36,296 bases of DNA from JABDNZ01 sp050049805 (GCA_050049805.1 JASFVN010000012.1:1-36296), one strand, 5' to 3'. Shown: positions 23,260-32,970, counted from the first letter of the stretch. Notes: a model not told the origin generated them from the sequence alone. Numbers and translations are program-made.

Positions 23260-24480
23260 TTAGAAATCCCCGAGTACCTCCAGGGCCCGGTCCACATCCT
23301 CTTCGGTGTGGTCGGCGTTGATTTGGAAGCGGATCTCCTCGTCGCCTCGGGGCACTACTGGAAAAGCCAGTCCGGTGGCCAGGACCCCGTTGGCGTAGAG
23401 GTGTTCCACCAAGGCGTTGGTCTTGGCCGTGTCACGAACCATGAGGGGGACCACCGGATGTTCTCCTGGGATCGTTTCCATGCCCAGCTTGCCAAGGCCT
23501 TGTTCAAATCGTTTGGTCAGGGCCCGAAGGTGGCTAAGGAGTTCACGGCCTCTGGGAGAGTCCAGGAGTTCAAGGGAAGCCAGGGCGGCTTTCGCCTCCC
23601 CAGGGGTTATTGGGTTGGAGTAGATATAGAAAGGTGCCGATTCCCGGAGGAAGCGGGTGAGGGTGGCGTTGGAGGTCACATAGCCACCGTTTACTCCGAA
23701 CGCCTTGCCGAGGGTGCCAACCAGAATATCGACCTGCGGCGAGCCGGTGTATTCTTCGGTGCCGCGACCCGTTTTGCCGAAGGCTCCGACTCCATGGGAA
23801 TCGTCCATCACCACCACGACGTTCTCCGGGTAGCCGTCGTCGTGCTTTTCGGCCAGCTCCATGATCTGGTCCATGGGAGCGTGGTCGCCACGCATGCTGA
23901 AGATCCCGTCCGTAATGACAAGGGCCCGGGTTGCTTCTCCCTTGAACTCCTCCAATGACCTGTCAAGCGCGTCCATGTCCAGGTGGGGATAGACCACCTT
24001 TGAGTGGGGTCGGGAGAGTCGGACTGCATTGATGATGCAGTTGTGATTCAACTCGTCACTGATTACAGCCGTCTCATTTGTGACCAAAGGGCTGATTGTA
24101 CCCATGATGGTGGCGTACGCAGAGGAGAAGATCATGGCGTCTTCTCGTCCGTGGAATCGGGCTAGCGCCGCCTCGAGCTCCGTATGTACGTCGTACGTGC
24201 CGCTGATGAAGCGGACTGCCCCGGGACCGGCCCCGTATTTGGCCGTTCCTTCTTCTTCGGCCCTCATGATCTCGGGCCGGAGGGACATGCCGAGATAGGA
24301 GTTGGAATTCATCCTCAGGAATTCCTTCTCACCTTCTCCCTCCAGGTGGAAGCGAGGACCGCGGTTGCCTGAGGGTGGGATCGCCTTGGTGACAACAGAC
24401 TCCGCACCCTTGGCGGTTCCCTTTTCCTCCAGCCCGGCGACGTGTTTTCCGAGGACTTCGGTCAATCGATTCAGCGGCAT
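23260..24480 (-). CDS. kbl: Glycine C-acetyltransferase (2-amino-3-ketobutyrate CoA ligase)
   Basis: PLP enzyme of the alpha-oxoamine synthase family, 406 aa. It cleaves 2-amino-3-ketobutyrate with CoA to glycine and acetyl-CoA. Motifs include FLRMNSNSYLGMS, GAGPGAVRFISGTYDVHTELE, SDELNHNCIINAVRLS, MDDSHGVGAFGKTGRGTEE and the PLP-lysine segment GTLGKAFGVNGGYV. The family also includes 8-amino-7-oxononanoate synthase, and sequence alone would leave doubt. The threonine dehydrogenase gene directly upstream (68-base gap) makes the threonine pathway much more likely. The ATG has AGGATCCA in front of it. Confidence 0.88.
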   Translation of the reverse strand: MPLNRLTEVLGKHVAGLEEKGTAKGAESVVTKAIPPSGNRGPRFHLEGEGEKEFLRMNSNSYLGMSLRPEIMRAEEEGTAKYGAGPGAVRFISGTYDVHTELEAALARFHGREDAMIFSSAYATIMGTISPLVTNETAVISDELNHNCIINAVRLSRPHSKVVYPHLDMDALDRSLEEFKGEATRALVITDGIFSMRGDHAPMDQIMELAEKHDDGYPENVVVVMDDSHGVGAFGKTGRGTEEYTGSPQVDILVGTLGKAFGVNGGYVTSNATLTRFLRESAPFYIYSNPITPGEAKAALASLELLDSPRGRELLSHLRALTKRFEQGLGKLGMETIPGEHPVVPLMVRDTAKTNALVEHLYANGVLATGLAFPVVPRGDEEIRFQINADHTEEDVDRALEVLGDF

Positions 24481-24548
24481 TGGATCCTATCCTGTTTTAT
24501 TGAGCGCTTCTCGCTAGCGGCTCGATTGCGACTATCAAATGGTCTGCA

Positions 24549-25496
24549 TCACGCCAGCTTCTTCCTGAGGTTCAGAAGCATGTCTTCCACCATGGCGTCC
24601 AGGTCGTAGTCCGGCTCCCAGTCCCATTCCTCTCTGGCTGCCGTGTCGTCCAGCCGCTTCGGCCAGGAGTCGGCGATACCCTGGCGAAGAGGATCCACAT
24701 CGTAGTCGATGGTGAAGTCTGGAATATGCTTCTGGATTGCGGCGGCCAGCTGCTCGGGCGTGAACTGCATGGCGGCGATGTTGAAAGCATTTCGGTTGAT
24801 AAGCCGGGAAGGATCTGCCTCCATGACGTCGATGGAGGCCTTGATGGCGTCCGGCATGTACATCATGTCCAACTGGGCCTCGGGTTTCAGGAAGCAGGTA
24901 TAGCTTCCCTTTCTGATGGCTTCATAGAAGATCTCTACCGCGTAGTCGGTGGTGCCCCCGCCCGGTTCCGTAACCCAGGAGATGAGGCCGGGATATCGCA
25001 CCCCCCGTGTGTCCACCCCGAACCGCGAGAAGAAGTAGTCGGAGAGGAGTTCTCCGGCCACCTTCGTGACCCCGTAGATTGTGGTCGGGCGCTGGATAGT
25101 GACTTGTGGGGTGGGATCGGGGGGCGTGGAGGGGCCGAAGGCGGCGATGGAGCTGGGAATGAAGACTGCACATTCCCTCACCCGTGCTATCTCCAGGGTG
25201 TTTTCCAGGCCGCCCAGGTTCACCTCGTAGGCTCGATGAGGATCGGCTTCCCCGACGGCCGAAAGGATGGCTGCCAGGTGAAAGATCGTGTCGGCCTTGA
25301 ACCGGACCACGGCCTGGTCCATGACGGCGTGGTCGGTGCAGTCCACGATCTCGAACGGCCCCCCCTGCCCCACGGTTGCATCCGGCTCCCGGATGTCTGA
25401 GGCCAGTACGTTTTCGCTTCCGTAGCGCTCACGGAGAGCGACCACCAGATCAGACCCCACCTGTCCCGAGGCCCCGGTTACGAGAATCCGCTTCAT
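24549..25496 (-). CDS. L-threonine 3-dehydrogenase, SDR (epimerase-like) type
   Basis: NAD-dependent extended SDR of 315 aa. It starts MKRILVTGASGQVGSDLV with a Rossmann GxxGxxG, then FHLAAILSAVGE, VFIPSSIAAFGPSTP and the catalytic YGVTKVAGE (YxxxK), followed by RYPGLISW and the C-terminal RKGSYTCFLKPEAQLDMMYMPDAI. These are features of the UDP-galactose-epimerase-like threonine dehydrogenases. It oxidises threonine to 2-amino-3-ketobutyrate, the substrate of the next gene. The upstream in-frame extension to 25604 is rejected; GGAAGAGGAACCC precedes the chosen ATG. The 136-base gap upstream holds an inverted repeat TTCGA-N10-TCGAA (25514-25533) but no obvious terminator for the operon to its right. 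Confidence 0.88.
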   Translation of the reverse strand: MKRILVTGASGQVGSDLVVALRERYGSENVLASDIREPDATVGQGGPFEIVDCTDHAVMDQAVVRFKADTIFHLAAILSAVGEADPHRAYEVNLGGLENTLEIARVRECAVFIPSSIAAFGPSTPPDPTPQVTIQRPTTIYGVTKVAGELLSDYFFSRFGVDTRGVRYPGLISWVTEPGGGTTDYAVEIFYEAIRKGSYTCFLKPEAQLDMMYMPDAIKASIDVMEADPSRLINRNAFNIAAMQFTPEQLAAAIQKHIPDFTIDYDVDPLRQGIADSWPKRLDDTAAREEWDWEPDYDLDAMVEDMLLNLRKKLA

Positions 25497-25632
25497 GGGT
25501 TCCTCTTCCAAGATTCGACGGTATCCCTTCGAAGTGGCCACAATGTAGGGAGTGTCATGGGGGAGCGTCGAGATGGGTGCCCCGAAACCGATGCTGGGCC
25601 TCACCCTTTCAGATGGGGATCTAGAGCTGAAC

Positions 25633-27627
25633 TCAAGAGGTTTTTTCCCGAGCGAGCCTTACGCGACCCCAGCCAGTCCGGATAGGCCAGCGAATGGTGA
25701 CCGACTCTCCCTGAACCGTCTCGTCGAATCCCCGCTCCGACTTGGAGAAAGTAGAGATGGGGAAGCGCCAAGGGGCGGCCTCCGGCACCGCTTGGACTTG
25801 GGCCTCGGCTCCGAGAGAGAGCTCGGTTGAGAAGAAGCTATCCTCCGGGAAGCCGGAAGGATCCCAGTGGAAGAAGACTTCCACAGTCCCATCCTCGAAG
25901 AATCGGATGGTCTTTTCGAGGGAGCCTTTGCCCCCTGAACCGAGAGACACCTCGACCCATCCGGTCTCGGTGGGCGACCGCTCCGATTCGTTTTCGGGGG
26001 ACACAGTAAATCTCTCTTCAGCCCAGGAGCGCAGGGGCTCATATGCAGCGGCCCGATACGCTTCCAGATCCAGCCCTCCCGGCAGAACCCGCTCCTGGAA
26101 AAGAGCACGGTCTTCCCGATCGGCAGGGGGTAGCTCGGTGAAGCGGAGCTCTTCTTCCAGGTCGTGGATGGACGGAGCCGTGTCGTTGCTTTGGCTCCCG
26201 GGGGAAGAGTCGGCCCGTTCTTCCGGCTCCTCCGCTTCCCCTGCCCGCTCGTGGTAAGCCTCTCTGCGGCGCGTCAGGGTGTTGGCCAGATTCACACCCT
26301 CCCCGAAGAGCGTGAGTTCCTCCAGGGATCCCCCTCGAGCCGGGGCCACAAGGGCGGAGAAGGACGAGGAGTGAATCCAGAGTTCCTCGTTACCGTCGAG
26401 GTCCAGGTCCTTTGGCTCGGAAACAAGCCCTTCCCCTCTCCTGAGTAGTCCCTCGGCCGCTGCTATCTTCTGCCACAGAGAATCCCGGAGATGCCTCAGG
26501 TAGAGGCCTCCGAAGACTCCGTGCCAGTAGGCATCGTTGCACTGTGCCGCGCCCAGTGCTCTTCGGGCTTCGGTGGGGTTGCCACGTTCCCGGCAGAGCT
26601 GGGAAAGGGCCAGGGTCTTTTTGTGCATCCTATTGGATTCGGAGTACTTCACAAGGAAGTTTCGCCAGTGAGACCCTCTGATGAGAGGGCTCTCGCCCTT
26701 GGCGAAACGCTCTTCGCCAACCACGGCTTTCATCTTCTCAAGGCGATGGAACGCCTCGGCCGGGAGGGCCCACTCCTCCATCTCCCGATAGGAGGACGAA
26801 GGCAGGTAGGCTGGGCCCCCACTTGGCAGTTCCTTCAGGGCCTGGGAGAAGCTGGCCATCCTTACTCCACCTTCCTCCTCTAATTCCTTCATGGCCCGGA
26901 TGAACCCATCGAGCCAGCCTCGCTCATAAACCCATTCGTGAGTTCCGGGCCACCCGCCGAATTTCTCGATGTCGTCAGCCGCGACCGCCAAGCGCCGGCC
27001 TGATGCTCCGAGATTTCTGATATAGTTGACGGTGTCTTCCGGGGGGTGGAAGGGAAGGAAGTACCGGAGGGTTTCGTCGATGGCAAACACCCCCAGGCTT
27101 TTGCCACTCGACTCCGTCCGGAAGGGTTGGTGGAGATCTTCCCTGGCGAACCCGGCGGCAACGAAATGCCGATCGTCGACCAGGACGTACTCCACACCTG
27201 CATCCGCCAAATCGCCGGCCAGGTCCGGCTCCCACACCCTCTCCGTCAGCCAAAGCCCCGAAGCCTCGACGCCGAACCGTCCATGAAGGAACTCCTGCAT
27301 CCAGGCGATCTGTTCGATTCGGTCCTCCGGGAGTAGGGAGGGAAGGATCGGTTCGTAGAAGCCAGCCAGGAGGAGCTCCAGCTTTCCATCGGCTACCAGC
27401 TTCCCCACCAGGTCCAGATAGGAGGGGCTGTTGGCTTCGAGCCAGTCCAGAAGTGGACCGGACAGGTGAAGCGTCAAGGGGAAGAGTTCACCCTCAACCG
27501 CCCGGGAAAGAAACGGTTCGTATACGTCGCGAAGGTGCTCCTCGAACACATGTCCGAAGTTCCCGATCGGCTGGTGGGCATGGAGGCCTAAGGTGAAGTA
27601 GACTGGGTTTTGCATGGCATCGGTCAT
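25633..27627 (-). CDS. GH57 4-alpha-glucanotransferase/amylase (DUF1925/DUF1926 type)
   Basis: A 664 aa alpha-glucan enzyme, close in length to the archaeal GH57 4-alpha-glucanotransferases. Conserved regions seen are LHAHQPIGNFGHVFEEH (region 1), GLWLTERVWEPDLA with the likely nucleophile glutamate, VDDRHF, and ADDIEKFGGWPGTHEW with the likely acid/base aspartate. After the catalytic barrel (about residues 1-300) come a linker helix domain and a long beta-rich C-terminal part, with an acidic insertion near residues 465-500. The ATG overlaps the upstream gene by four bases (ATGA); the longer in-frame extension runs through that gene and is rejected. Last gene of the glucan operon. It likely trims or transfers malto-oligosaccharides. 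Confidence 0.88.
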   Translation of the reverse strand: MTDAMQNPVYFTLGLHAHQPIGNFGHVFEEHLRDVYEPFLSRAVEGELFPLTLHLSGPLLDWLEANSPSYLDLVGKLVADGKLELLLAGFYEPILPSLLPEDRIEQIAWMQEFLHGRFGVEASGLWLTERVWEPDLAGDLADAGVEYVLVDDRHFVAAGFAREDLHQPFRTESSGKSLGVFAIDETLRYFLPFHPPEDTVNYIRNLGASGRRLAVAADDIEKFGGWPGTHEWVYERGWLDGFIRAMKELEEEGGVRMASFSQALKELPSGGPAYLPSSSYREMEEWALPAEAFHRLEKMKAVVGEERFAKGESPLIRGSHWRNFLVKYSESNRMHKKTLALSQLCRERGNPTEARRALGAAQCNDAYWHGVFGGLYLRHLRDSLWQKIAAAEGLLRRGEGLVSEPKDLDLDGNEELWIHSSSFSALVAPARGGSLEELTLFGEGVNLANTLTRRREAYHERAGEAEEPEERADSSPGSQSNDTAPSIHDLEEELRFTELPPADREDRALFQERVLPGGLDLEAYRAAAYEPLRSWAEERFTVSPENESERSPTETGWVEVSLGSGGKGSLEKTIRFFEDGTVEVFFHWDPSGFPEDSFFSTELSLGAEAQVQAVPEAAPWRFPISTFSKSERGFDETVQGESVTIRWPIRTGWGRVRLAREKTS

Positions 27628-29693
27628 GGGGCTGGGGTGAACCCGAGGGGGATGCGGAGGGTCCCCAACTTCCGAACGATTGCGGGGCCGGCCGTCTCGA
27701 TGAATCTGAAAAAAATCGTCTGGGCGTCGAACGGAATCGGTTTGCCCAACAGGGTGTGAAGGTCCGCCAAATCCCGGACTCTCTCCACCTGAGCCTCGAT
27801 GGAAACAGGGCGGGGCTCGCCGTCGGGCGTGAAGCCCAGGCCACCGGACTCCCGGCACAATTCGGCCACCGCTGCGGTCAGGGCCTTCCCCGAATCCGGA
27901 ATCCTCTCTGAGATTGCCTCAATGATAGCGAGGCGGAACCCGTCCGGAATGTCGCCAAGGTCCAACCAAACCAAAGGACAACTTTCCCCGGTCTCCTGGG
28001 CACCCACGGTACCCGGTCCCGCGGAAGGCCGTCGAATTCGGGCCGCGACCGTCCATTCTTTTCCCGTCTTTCTGTGGGTGATGCGGAAAGTGCCTGAAGA
28101 GTCCTTGGAGACCCGGTAACCCGGGACACCGGGTGTCCGGTCTCTGTCTTCCTGGGCATTCTCCGTACCCGGTTTCATGGAACCGCCGCTGATTTCGTCC
28201 CACAGCGCTGCTCCAGCCGCTACTCTCAGGTAGGCCGGGACTCTTGGCTTGGCCTCTTGTAGGAAGATCTCCCGGCCGTTTCGAGGGGGGCTCTCGTTCG
28301 AGACAGCCTTCTCGAGTCGAGCCAGGAACTCCTCTTCGAGCGCTACCTCTTCCTCCGGACCTACCAACTCCAGAGCTCTAGCGGCATAGCGGAGCACCTG
28401 GATTGGCTCCACGCCGGCCAGGTCGTCGAAGAACCAGCCACAGGAAGTGAAGAGGCGTTGCGCTTGCCGCTCCAGCTCCAACAATTCCAGGGCTCTGGTT
28501 TCATTCGTTTCAAAGGATCCGCATGGGCCGTAGCTGTCTCGGGCTTCCCATGGGTTTCCCAGGAGAGGGCCCCCTTCCGTCTCGAAGATTCGGTGGATCT
28601 CGGAAGCCAGCCATTCCATGGCCTCTCGGAGTCCGGATCTCCATTCCTGCCGACTCTCTTTCGACGGATCCATTTTGCAGCCGCATTCCGCTCGCCATCG
28701 CTCGACCCCGTGGGGGCAGCTCCATGAGGATGGCTCGACCAGCGTCACTTCGTGTTCGGGCGGGTTCCGAGAGAGAAAGGAGGCGAAGTTCTCCACCCTG
28801 ACCCCGTGTCTCTTGCGGACCAGATCCAGGGCTGCAGCAAGGGCCATTTCTCCATAAAGGTGATGGTGCCCGAAGGTTTCACCATCCGTGGCCATGGAAA
28901 CCAGTTGGTCCGGAGGGCCGGGAGGATCATCCAGAGTTTGCCCATCCTCTTCGGTGTCGACCTTTTCTTGGTCCAGCTGGCCGTCCATGGACTCCGCCAT
29001 GCTTCGGGCCCACTCCTCGGCATCCTGCAGGAGGGATCCGAAGGCCAGTCCGTGGGAGAGCGGGCCATTGTAGACGAAGAGGGCAACCGATCGGCCGCTC
29101 GGAGTTCGGTAGAGGCCTGGCAAGCCTCCAGGCGGTGCCTCTTCCACCTGGTGGGGAGCCACGATGGTAAATGCGATTCCCTCCTGAGCCAGTACGTCCA
29201 GGGTCAGGCCGTCCACCGCCGTCTCCGGAAGCCACATACCCACAGGGTCGCGGCCAAAGCGCTTCCGGAAATCCGCGATGCCCCATCGCACCTCCGAAAC
29301 CTTTTCGCGCCTGGAGGCTAGAGGGAGGATGGTGTGGTGGTAAGCCTGAGCGATGGCATTTCCGTATCCGCCGGTGCGCATCTGGCTTCTGGCGTCGGCG
29401 GTGAGGATAAAGCGATACACCTCCGGCGCTTCCATCTCCATCCACTCCAGGAGCGTGGGGCCGAAATTGAAGCTGATGTACTCCAAAGTGTTCACGATCT
29501 TGGCGATTCGCCCGTCCGGCCCAGGCATCCGAGCAGCGACCACTGCCCGATAGCACTCCTGTGTTATGCGGGTGTTCCAGTCGTGGTAGGGAGCCGCCGA
29601 TGGTTGGCCCTCCACGCACTCCAGCCAGGGATCTTCTCTGGGAGGCTGGTAGAAATGCCCGTGGATGACAACGGACAAGGGAGGGGTCGCCAT
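27624..29693 (-). CDS. GH57 family protein with DUF3536
   Basis: A 689 aa member of a second GH57 subgroup, characterised by a DUF3536 region. It starts with the region-1 motif VIHGHFYQPPREDPW. The likely nucleophile glutamate lies in GMWLPETAVDGLTL and the likely acid/base aspartate in SMATDGETFGHHHLYGE, so the active site looks intact. Cysteine-rich stretches (SWSCPHGVERWRAECGC) and SYGPCGSFETN may bind metal. The precise activity of this subgroup is unknown to me; its position between two other GH57 genes and glycogen synthase points to glucan metabolism. No strong ribosome binding site is visible; it starts 34 bases after the branching enzyme stop. Confidence 0.85.
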   Translation of the reverse strand: MATPPLSVVIHGHFYQPPREDPWLECVEGQPSAAPYHDWNTRITQECYRAVVAARMPGPDGRIAKIVNTLEYISFNFGPTLLEWMEMEAPEVYRFILTADARSQMRTGGYGNAIAQAYHHTILPLASRREKVSEVRWGIADFRKRFGRDPVGMWLPETAVDGLTLDVLAQEGIAFTIVAPHQVEEAPPGGLPGLYRTPSGRSVALFVYNGPLSHGLAFGSLLQDAEEWARSMAESMDGQLDQEKVDTEEDGQTLDDPPGPPDQLVSMATDGETFGHHHLYGEMALAAALDLVRKRHGVRVENFASFLSRNPPEHEVTLVEPSSWSCPHGVERWRAECGCKMDPSKESRQEWRSGLREAMEWLASEIHRIFETEGGPLLGNPWEARDSYGPCGSFETNETRALELLELERQAQRLFTSCGWFFDDLAGVEPIQVLRYAARALELVGPEEEVALEEEFLARLEKAVSNESPPRNGREIFLQEAKPRVPAYLRVAAGAALWDEISGGSMKPGTENAQEDRDRTPGVPGYRVSKDSSGTFRITHRKTGKEWTVAARIRRPSAGPGTVGAQETGESCPLVWLDLGDIPDGFRLAIIEAISERIPDSGKALTAAVAELCRESGGLGFTPDGEPRPVSIEAQVERVRDLADLHTLLGKPIPFDAQTIFFRFIETAGPAIVRKLGTLRIPLGFTPAP

Positions 29694-29727
29694 GGGTTCC
29701 CGTCGCCCTGGAAAAGAGATCCTGGTG

Positions 29728-31416
29728 TCAGTCCCTGTTCAGGACTTCTTCCACAGACCTGATTACATCGGGGAAGATTTCGTCCCGAATCTGCAACTCT
29801 GCCACTTTTTCTAGAGCCCTGGCCACCGTGGCATCTGTGGCCAGGGGACTGAGGGCTTCCAGAAGCATCTCGGCATCACCACAATGGATTTTCAGCCGCT
29901 TTTCGGCGTAGTCTGGCACGGCCCCGGTGGAGATCATGAACTGCCAGTCCGAGGACTGGGCCAGAAGGAGCTGCCGAGCAGCATGGGCCAGGATGGGACG
30001 GCTCCGCTCCGAGGCCAACGCCCGGGGTGCAGCTTCCCAGAACCTGTCCTCCAGAGGCCACAGCCGTTCCCAGGTCCACCGGGTGTCATCGTTCAGCCAC
30101 ATGCTGAAGTCCCCGTTGGCACCCCACGATCCCTCCAAGGGCCTGAGGCCGGCCCTTGCGGGGAAGGATTCCAGGTGCTCGGAAGCCGTGACCGGGATGA
30201 CTCCCTCTCGAAAGGGAAATCGGTTGTAGATCTCTTTCAGGAAATCCACACCTTCGAACCACCAGTGGCCGAAGAGCTCAGTATCGAAGGGAGCCATCGC
30301 TACACTTGAGGGCCCTCCCCCGGCCTTTCGCTGAATGTGTCCCAGGAGTCCAGCGAAGTGACTGGCGTGGCCGCTTGCCCTGAAGCGGGCTTCCCTGGGG
30401 TCGTACGGTCTTTTCCCGCCCAGATCCACCTCCGGGCCGGTTACGCTCCAGTACTTGAGACCGCTGGGCCAGCGAATCTTGTGGAACTCCAGGTAGGATC
30501 CGTCCCCCGGGTACCCCAGCTGCCGGCTCCAAACCTGCTTGGACACCTCGGGTTCTCTTACGAAGGCCGCCAACCCCTTGCCCGTCTCGAGGTCACCTAT
30601 GAAGTAGGCCTGGTGAGCGGATCGGGACACGATCGATCCCACAGCCTTGGGCGCACGGTGGAACTCGGCGTCGAACCTCTCTACTCCGTGAGGGACGTCA
30701 CCCGACCACCCCAAGGCTTCGCCCGCTTCGGCCATGTGCGTATCGATGAAGAAATAGCGGAATCCGGCTTCGGCCAGGAATTCCTCCAGGCCTGCCCGCT
30801 TCCCGGACTTGGATACTCCGGGAATGGGATCCCACGGTCCCTCTGGCCGATATGCGCATTCCGGAGCCCAGCATCCCCGGGGGGGCCGGCCGAAGAGTCT
30901 TTCGTGTTCGGAATAACCCACTGCCAGTTGCAGTCGAACGCTCTCCTCCCTTCCCAGTAATGGCAGGAATCCGTGGGTGGCAGCAGAGCTGATAATCTCG
31001 AGGCGAGCGTCCTCTTCCAGCTTGTTGAAGGCTGAGAGAAGGTCACCGTTGAGCTTTTCGAACAGCTCTTGGAGCCGAAGGATGCGGGCACGCCAATAGT
31101 CTACAAGGGGAAGAAGCTCACGGTCTCCGCTTTCCGTCAGGGATGCGGGTGCTTCGTCGCAGGCCTGGAGCCGCTGACGGAAGAAGGAGTCCATTTCTTC
31201 CCGGAACCTAGGGCTGGAAAGCTGGTTTGCCAGGATCGGCGTGATCCCGAGAGTCATTGGGGAGGTCGTACCCTCTTCCTTTAGCTCCGAAAGAGCCTTG
31301 AGAAGTGGAAGGTACGTGTCGACGGTGGCTTCGCACAGCCAGTCGCTTCCGTGAGGCCAGCGGCCGTGATTCAACACGTAGGGAAGGTGGCTGTGAAGGG
31401 TCAGGACGAAGTGCAT
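29728..31416 (-). CDS. GH57 1,4-alpha-glucan branching enzyme (DUF1957 type)
   Basis: A 562 aa enzyme resembling the GH57 branching enzymes of Thermus and Thermococcus, which cut alpha-1,4 chains and re-attach them as alpha-1,6 branches. It begins MHFVLTLHSHLPYVLNHGRW. The nucleophile motif is GCWAPECAYRPEG and the acid/base motif APFDTELFGHWWFEG, and the C-terminal helical DUF1957 domain includes GDFSMWLNDDTRWTW and SDWQFMISTG. GAGGA lies six to seven bases before the ATG and overlaps the stop region of glycogen synthase, nine bases upstream. No GH13-type glgB is in the window, so this is probably the branching activity of the pathway. Confidence 0.92.
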   Translation of the reverse strand: MHFVLTLHSHLPYVLNHGRWPHGSDWLCEATVDTYLPLLKALSELKEEGTTSPMTLGITPILANQLSSPRFREEMDSFFRQRLQACDEAPASLTESGDRELLPLVDYWRARILRLQELFEKLNGDLLSAFNKLEEDARLEIISSAATHGFLPLLGREESVRLQLAVGYSEHERLFGRPPRGCWAPECAYRPEGPWDPIPGVSKSGKRAGLEEFLAEAGFRYFFIDTHMAEAGEALGWSGDVPHGVERFDAEFHRAPKAVGSIVSRSAHQAYFIGDLETGKGLAAFVREPEVSKQVWSRQLGYPGDGSYLEFHKIRWPSGLKYWSVTGPEVDLGGKRPYDPREARFRASGHASHFAGLLGHIQRKAGGGPSSVAMAPFDTELFGHWWFEGVDFLKEIYNRFPFREGVIPVTASEHLESFPARAGLRPLEGSWGANGDFSMWLNDDTRWTWERLWPLEDRFWEAAPRALASERSRPILAHAARQLLLAQSSDWQFMISTGAVPDYAEKRLKIHCGDAEMLLEALSPLATDATVARALEKVAELQIRDEIFPDVIRSVEEVLNRD

Positions 31417-31425
31417 CTGGGTTCC

Positions 31426-32970
31426 TCAGCTCTTCTGCTCTCTCAAGGAGTCGACACGAGTTTCGAACGCTTGTTCGTAGACTTCGTAATATCGGTCCAC
31501 GACTCTTTCCCAGGAGAAATCCTCGGCCATCCCGTGCTCAACGGTGTCTCTCCAGGTGGCCGGTTTCTGGTAGCGGGCGATGGCCCGCTCGATGAGCCAA
31601 TCCAACCGCTCCGGCTTGTAGTCGTCGAAAAGAAGTCCCGTGTGACCGTCCTCGATGGTGTCGTCCAAGCCGCCGACCCTCCGGGCCAACGGCACGGTAC
31701 CATACCGCATTGCCCTCATCTGCGTTAGCCCGCAAGGTTCGTAAAGCGAGGGCATGAGAAGAGCGTCTGCCCCTGCTACGACCCGATGCTCCCGCTCCTC
31801 TGTGAAGTCGAGCTCCACCGCTATCCGACTCGGATGTGCGGCGGCGAGGTTCTCCAGGGCCTCCTCGAAGCGCGGTTCTCCGCTTCCGAGAAAGATGAAC
31901 TGGGCATCGAGCTCCCGGATTGCCCTTCCGCCCAGGATCAGGTCCATACCCTTTTGGGCCACCATCCGGGCCACCATTCCGATGAGAAGGGTACTGGGAT
32001 TTTCGGTAAGGCCGTATTCCCGTTGGAGGGCGGCTTTGCATACCGCCTTGCCGGAGAGATCCTCTGCCGAATAGTTGGCCGGGATCACCGGATCCGTCTC
32101 AGGATTCCAGATCCCGTAGTCGATCCCGTTCAGAACCCCGACCAAACGGTCATGGAGACCCAAGAAGGTGTGGTGTAGTCCGAAACCGCCGGCCTCGGTA
32201 CGGAGCTCGAAGCTGTGGCTCGGGCTCACGGTGGACGCCATATCGGTGAAGACCAACCCAGCCTTCAGAACGTTGGCCCGGCCGTACCATTCCATGACAT
32301 CCATGCTGTAGAGCTCATAGGGCAGGCCCATTTCTCCCAGGACTTCTCTGGGGAAGTGACCTTGGAACCCCCCGTTGTGGACGGAAAGGACCGTAGCTAC
32401 CCGATCGGTGAAAGGATCGCCCTTGCCCAGTGCCCTGAGGTAAACCGCGGCGAGGGCGGTGTGCCAGTCGTGCATATGAAGTAGTACCGGGTCCTGACCT
32501 GGGGCGATTTCTGGAAGTACCTGTACCGCCGCCGCCGTCAGAAAGGAAAAGCGGAGGTGATTGTCCAGGTAGTCTTGGCTGGCCTCGCCGTATACACCCG
32601 GGCGACCGAAGTAATCTTCGTTCTCCAGGAAGAACACTCCTGGCCCGTCGGAGTCCTTCGTGGCTTCCCAAAGACGGCCGGGCTCCACCCTATGACCGAT
32701 TCGGACGGTGAAGGGGTCAGATGCCGGCCGCAGGCCGAAGTTGCCGTCCCTGATGCGTTGGAAAAGGGGGAGCAGAACCATCACTTCGGAGCCAGCAGAA
32801 CTCTGGAAGGTAGCCATTCCTCGAACCGCTTCCCCCAACCCGCCCGTGCGGATGTATGGCCAGTATTCCGAAGCAAGGTGGACGATCCGCGCTTTGCGAG
32901 AAGGACCGACCTGGCGTGGTTTCGTCTCTGAGATTCGCCCCATCCCGGCAATCCCGGTGCCTTGATCCAT
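31426..32970 (-). CDS. glgA: Glycogen synthase (GT5)
   Basis: Elongates alpha-1,4-glucan from ADP- or UDP-glucose. From ATG 32970 it is 514 aa. The N-terminal motif KTGGL of bacterial enzymes reads RTGGLGEAV here, with arginine for the lysine. HMHDWHTALAAVYLR, SVHNGGFQG, GVLNGIDYGIWNPETD, VARMVAQKGMDL (catalytic Arg and Lys) and the C-terminal PSLYEPCGLTQMRAMRYG are conserved. Two other starts are possible: 33042, which overlaps the phosphorylase gene, and 32943. The chosen one has AAGGA ten bases upstream. It lies 46 bases after glgP and nine before the branching enzyme gene. No glgC (sugar-nucleotide supply) is in the window. Confidence 0.92.
   Translation of the reverse strand: MDQGTGIAGMGRISETKPRQVGPSRKARIVHLASEYWPYIRTGGLGEAVRGMATFQSSAGSEVMVLLPLFQRIRDGNFGLRPASDPFTVRIGHRVEPGRLWEATKDSDGPGVFFLENEDYFGRPGVYGEASQDYLDNHLRFSFLTAAAVQVLPEIAPGQDPVLLHMHDWHTALAAVYLRALGKGDPFTDRVATVLSVHNGGFQGHFPREVLGEMGLPYELYSMDVMEWYGRANVLKAGLVFTDMASTVSPSHSFELRTEAGGFGLHHTFLGLHDRLVGVLNGIDYGIWNPETDPVIPANYSAEDLSGKAVCKAALQREYGLTENPSTLLIGMVARMVAQKGMDLILGGRAIRELDAQFIFLGSGEPRFEEALENLAAAHPSRIAVELDFTEEREHRVVAGADALLMPSLYEPCGLTQMRAMRYGTVPLARRVGGLDDTIEDGHTGLLFDDYKPERLDWLIERAIARYQKPATWRDTVEHGMAEDFSWERVVDRYYEVYEQAFETRVDSLREQKS

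Noticed and set aside
22476..23321. Plus-strand frame opposite the pteridine reductase-like gene
   Set aside because: Antisense shadow of a gene whose motifs and overlaps with folB are clear.
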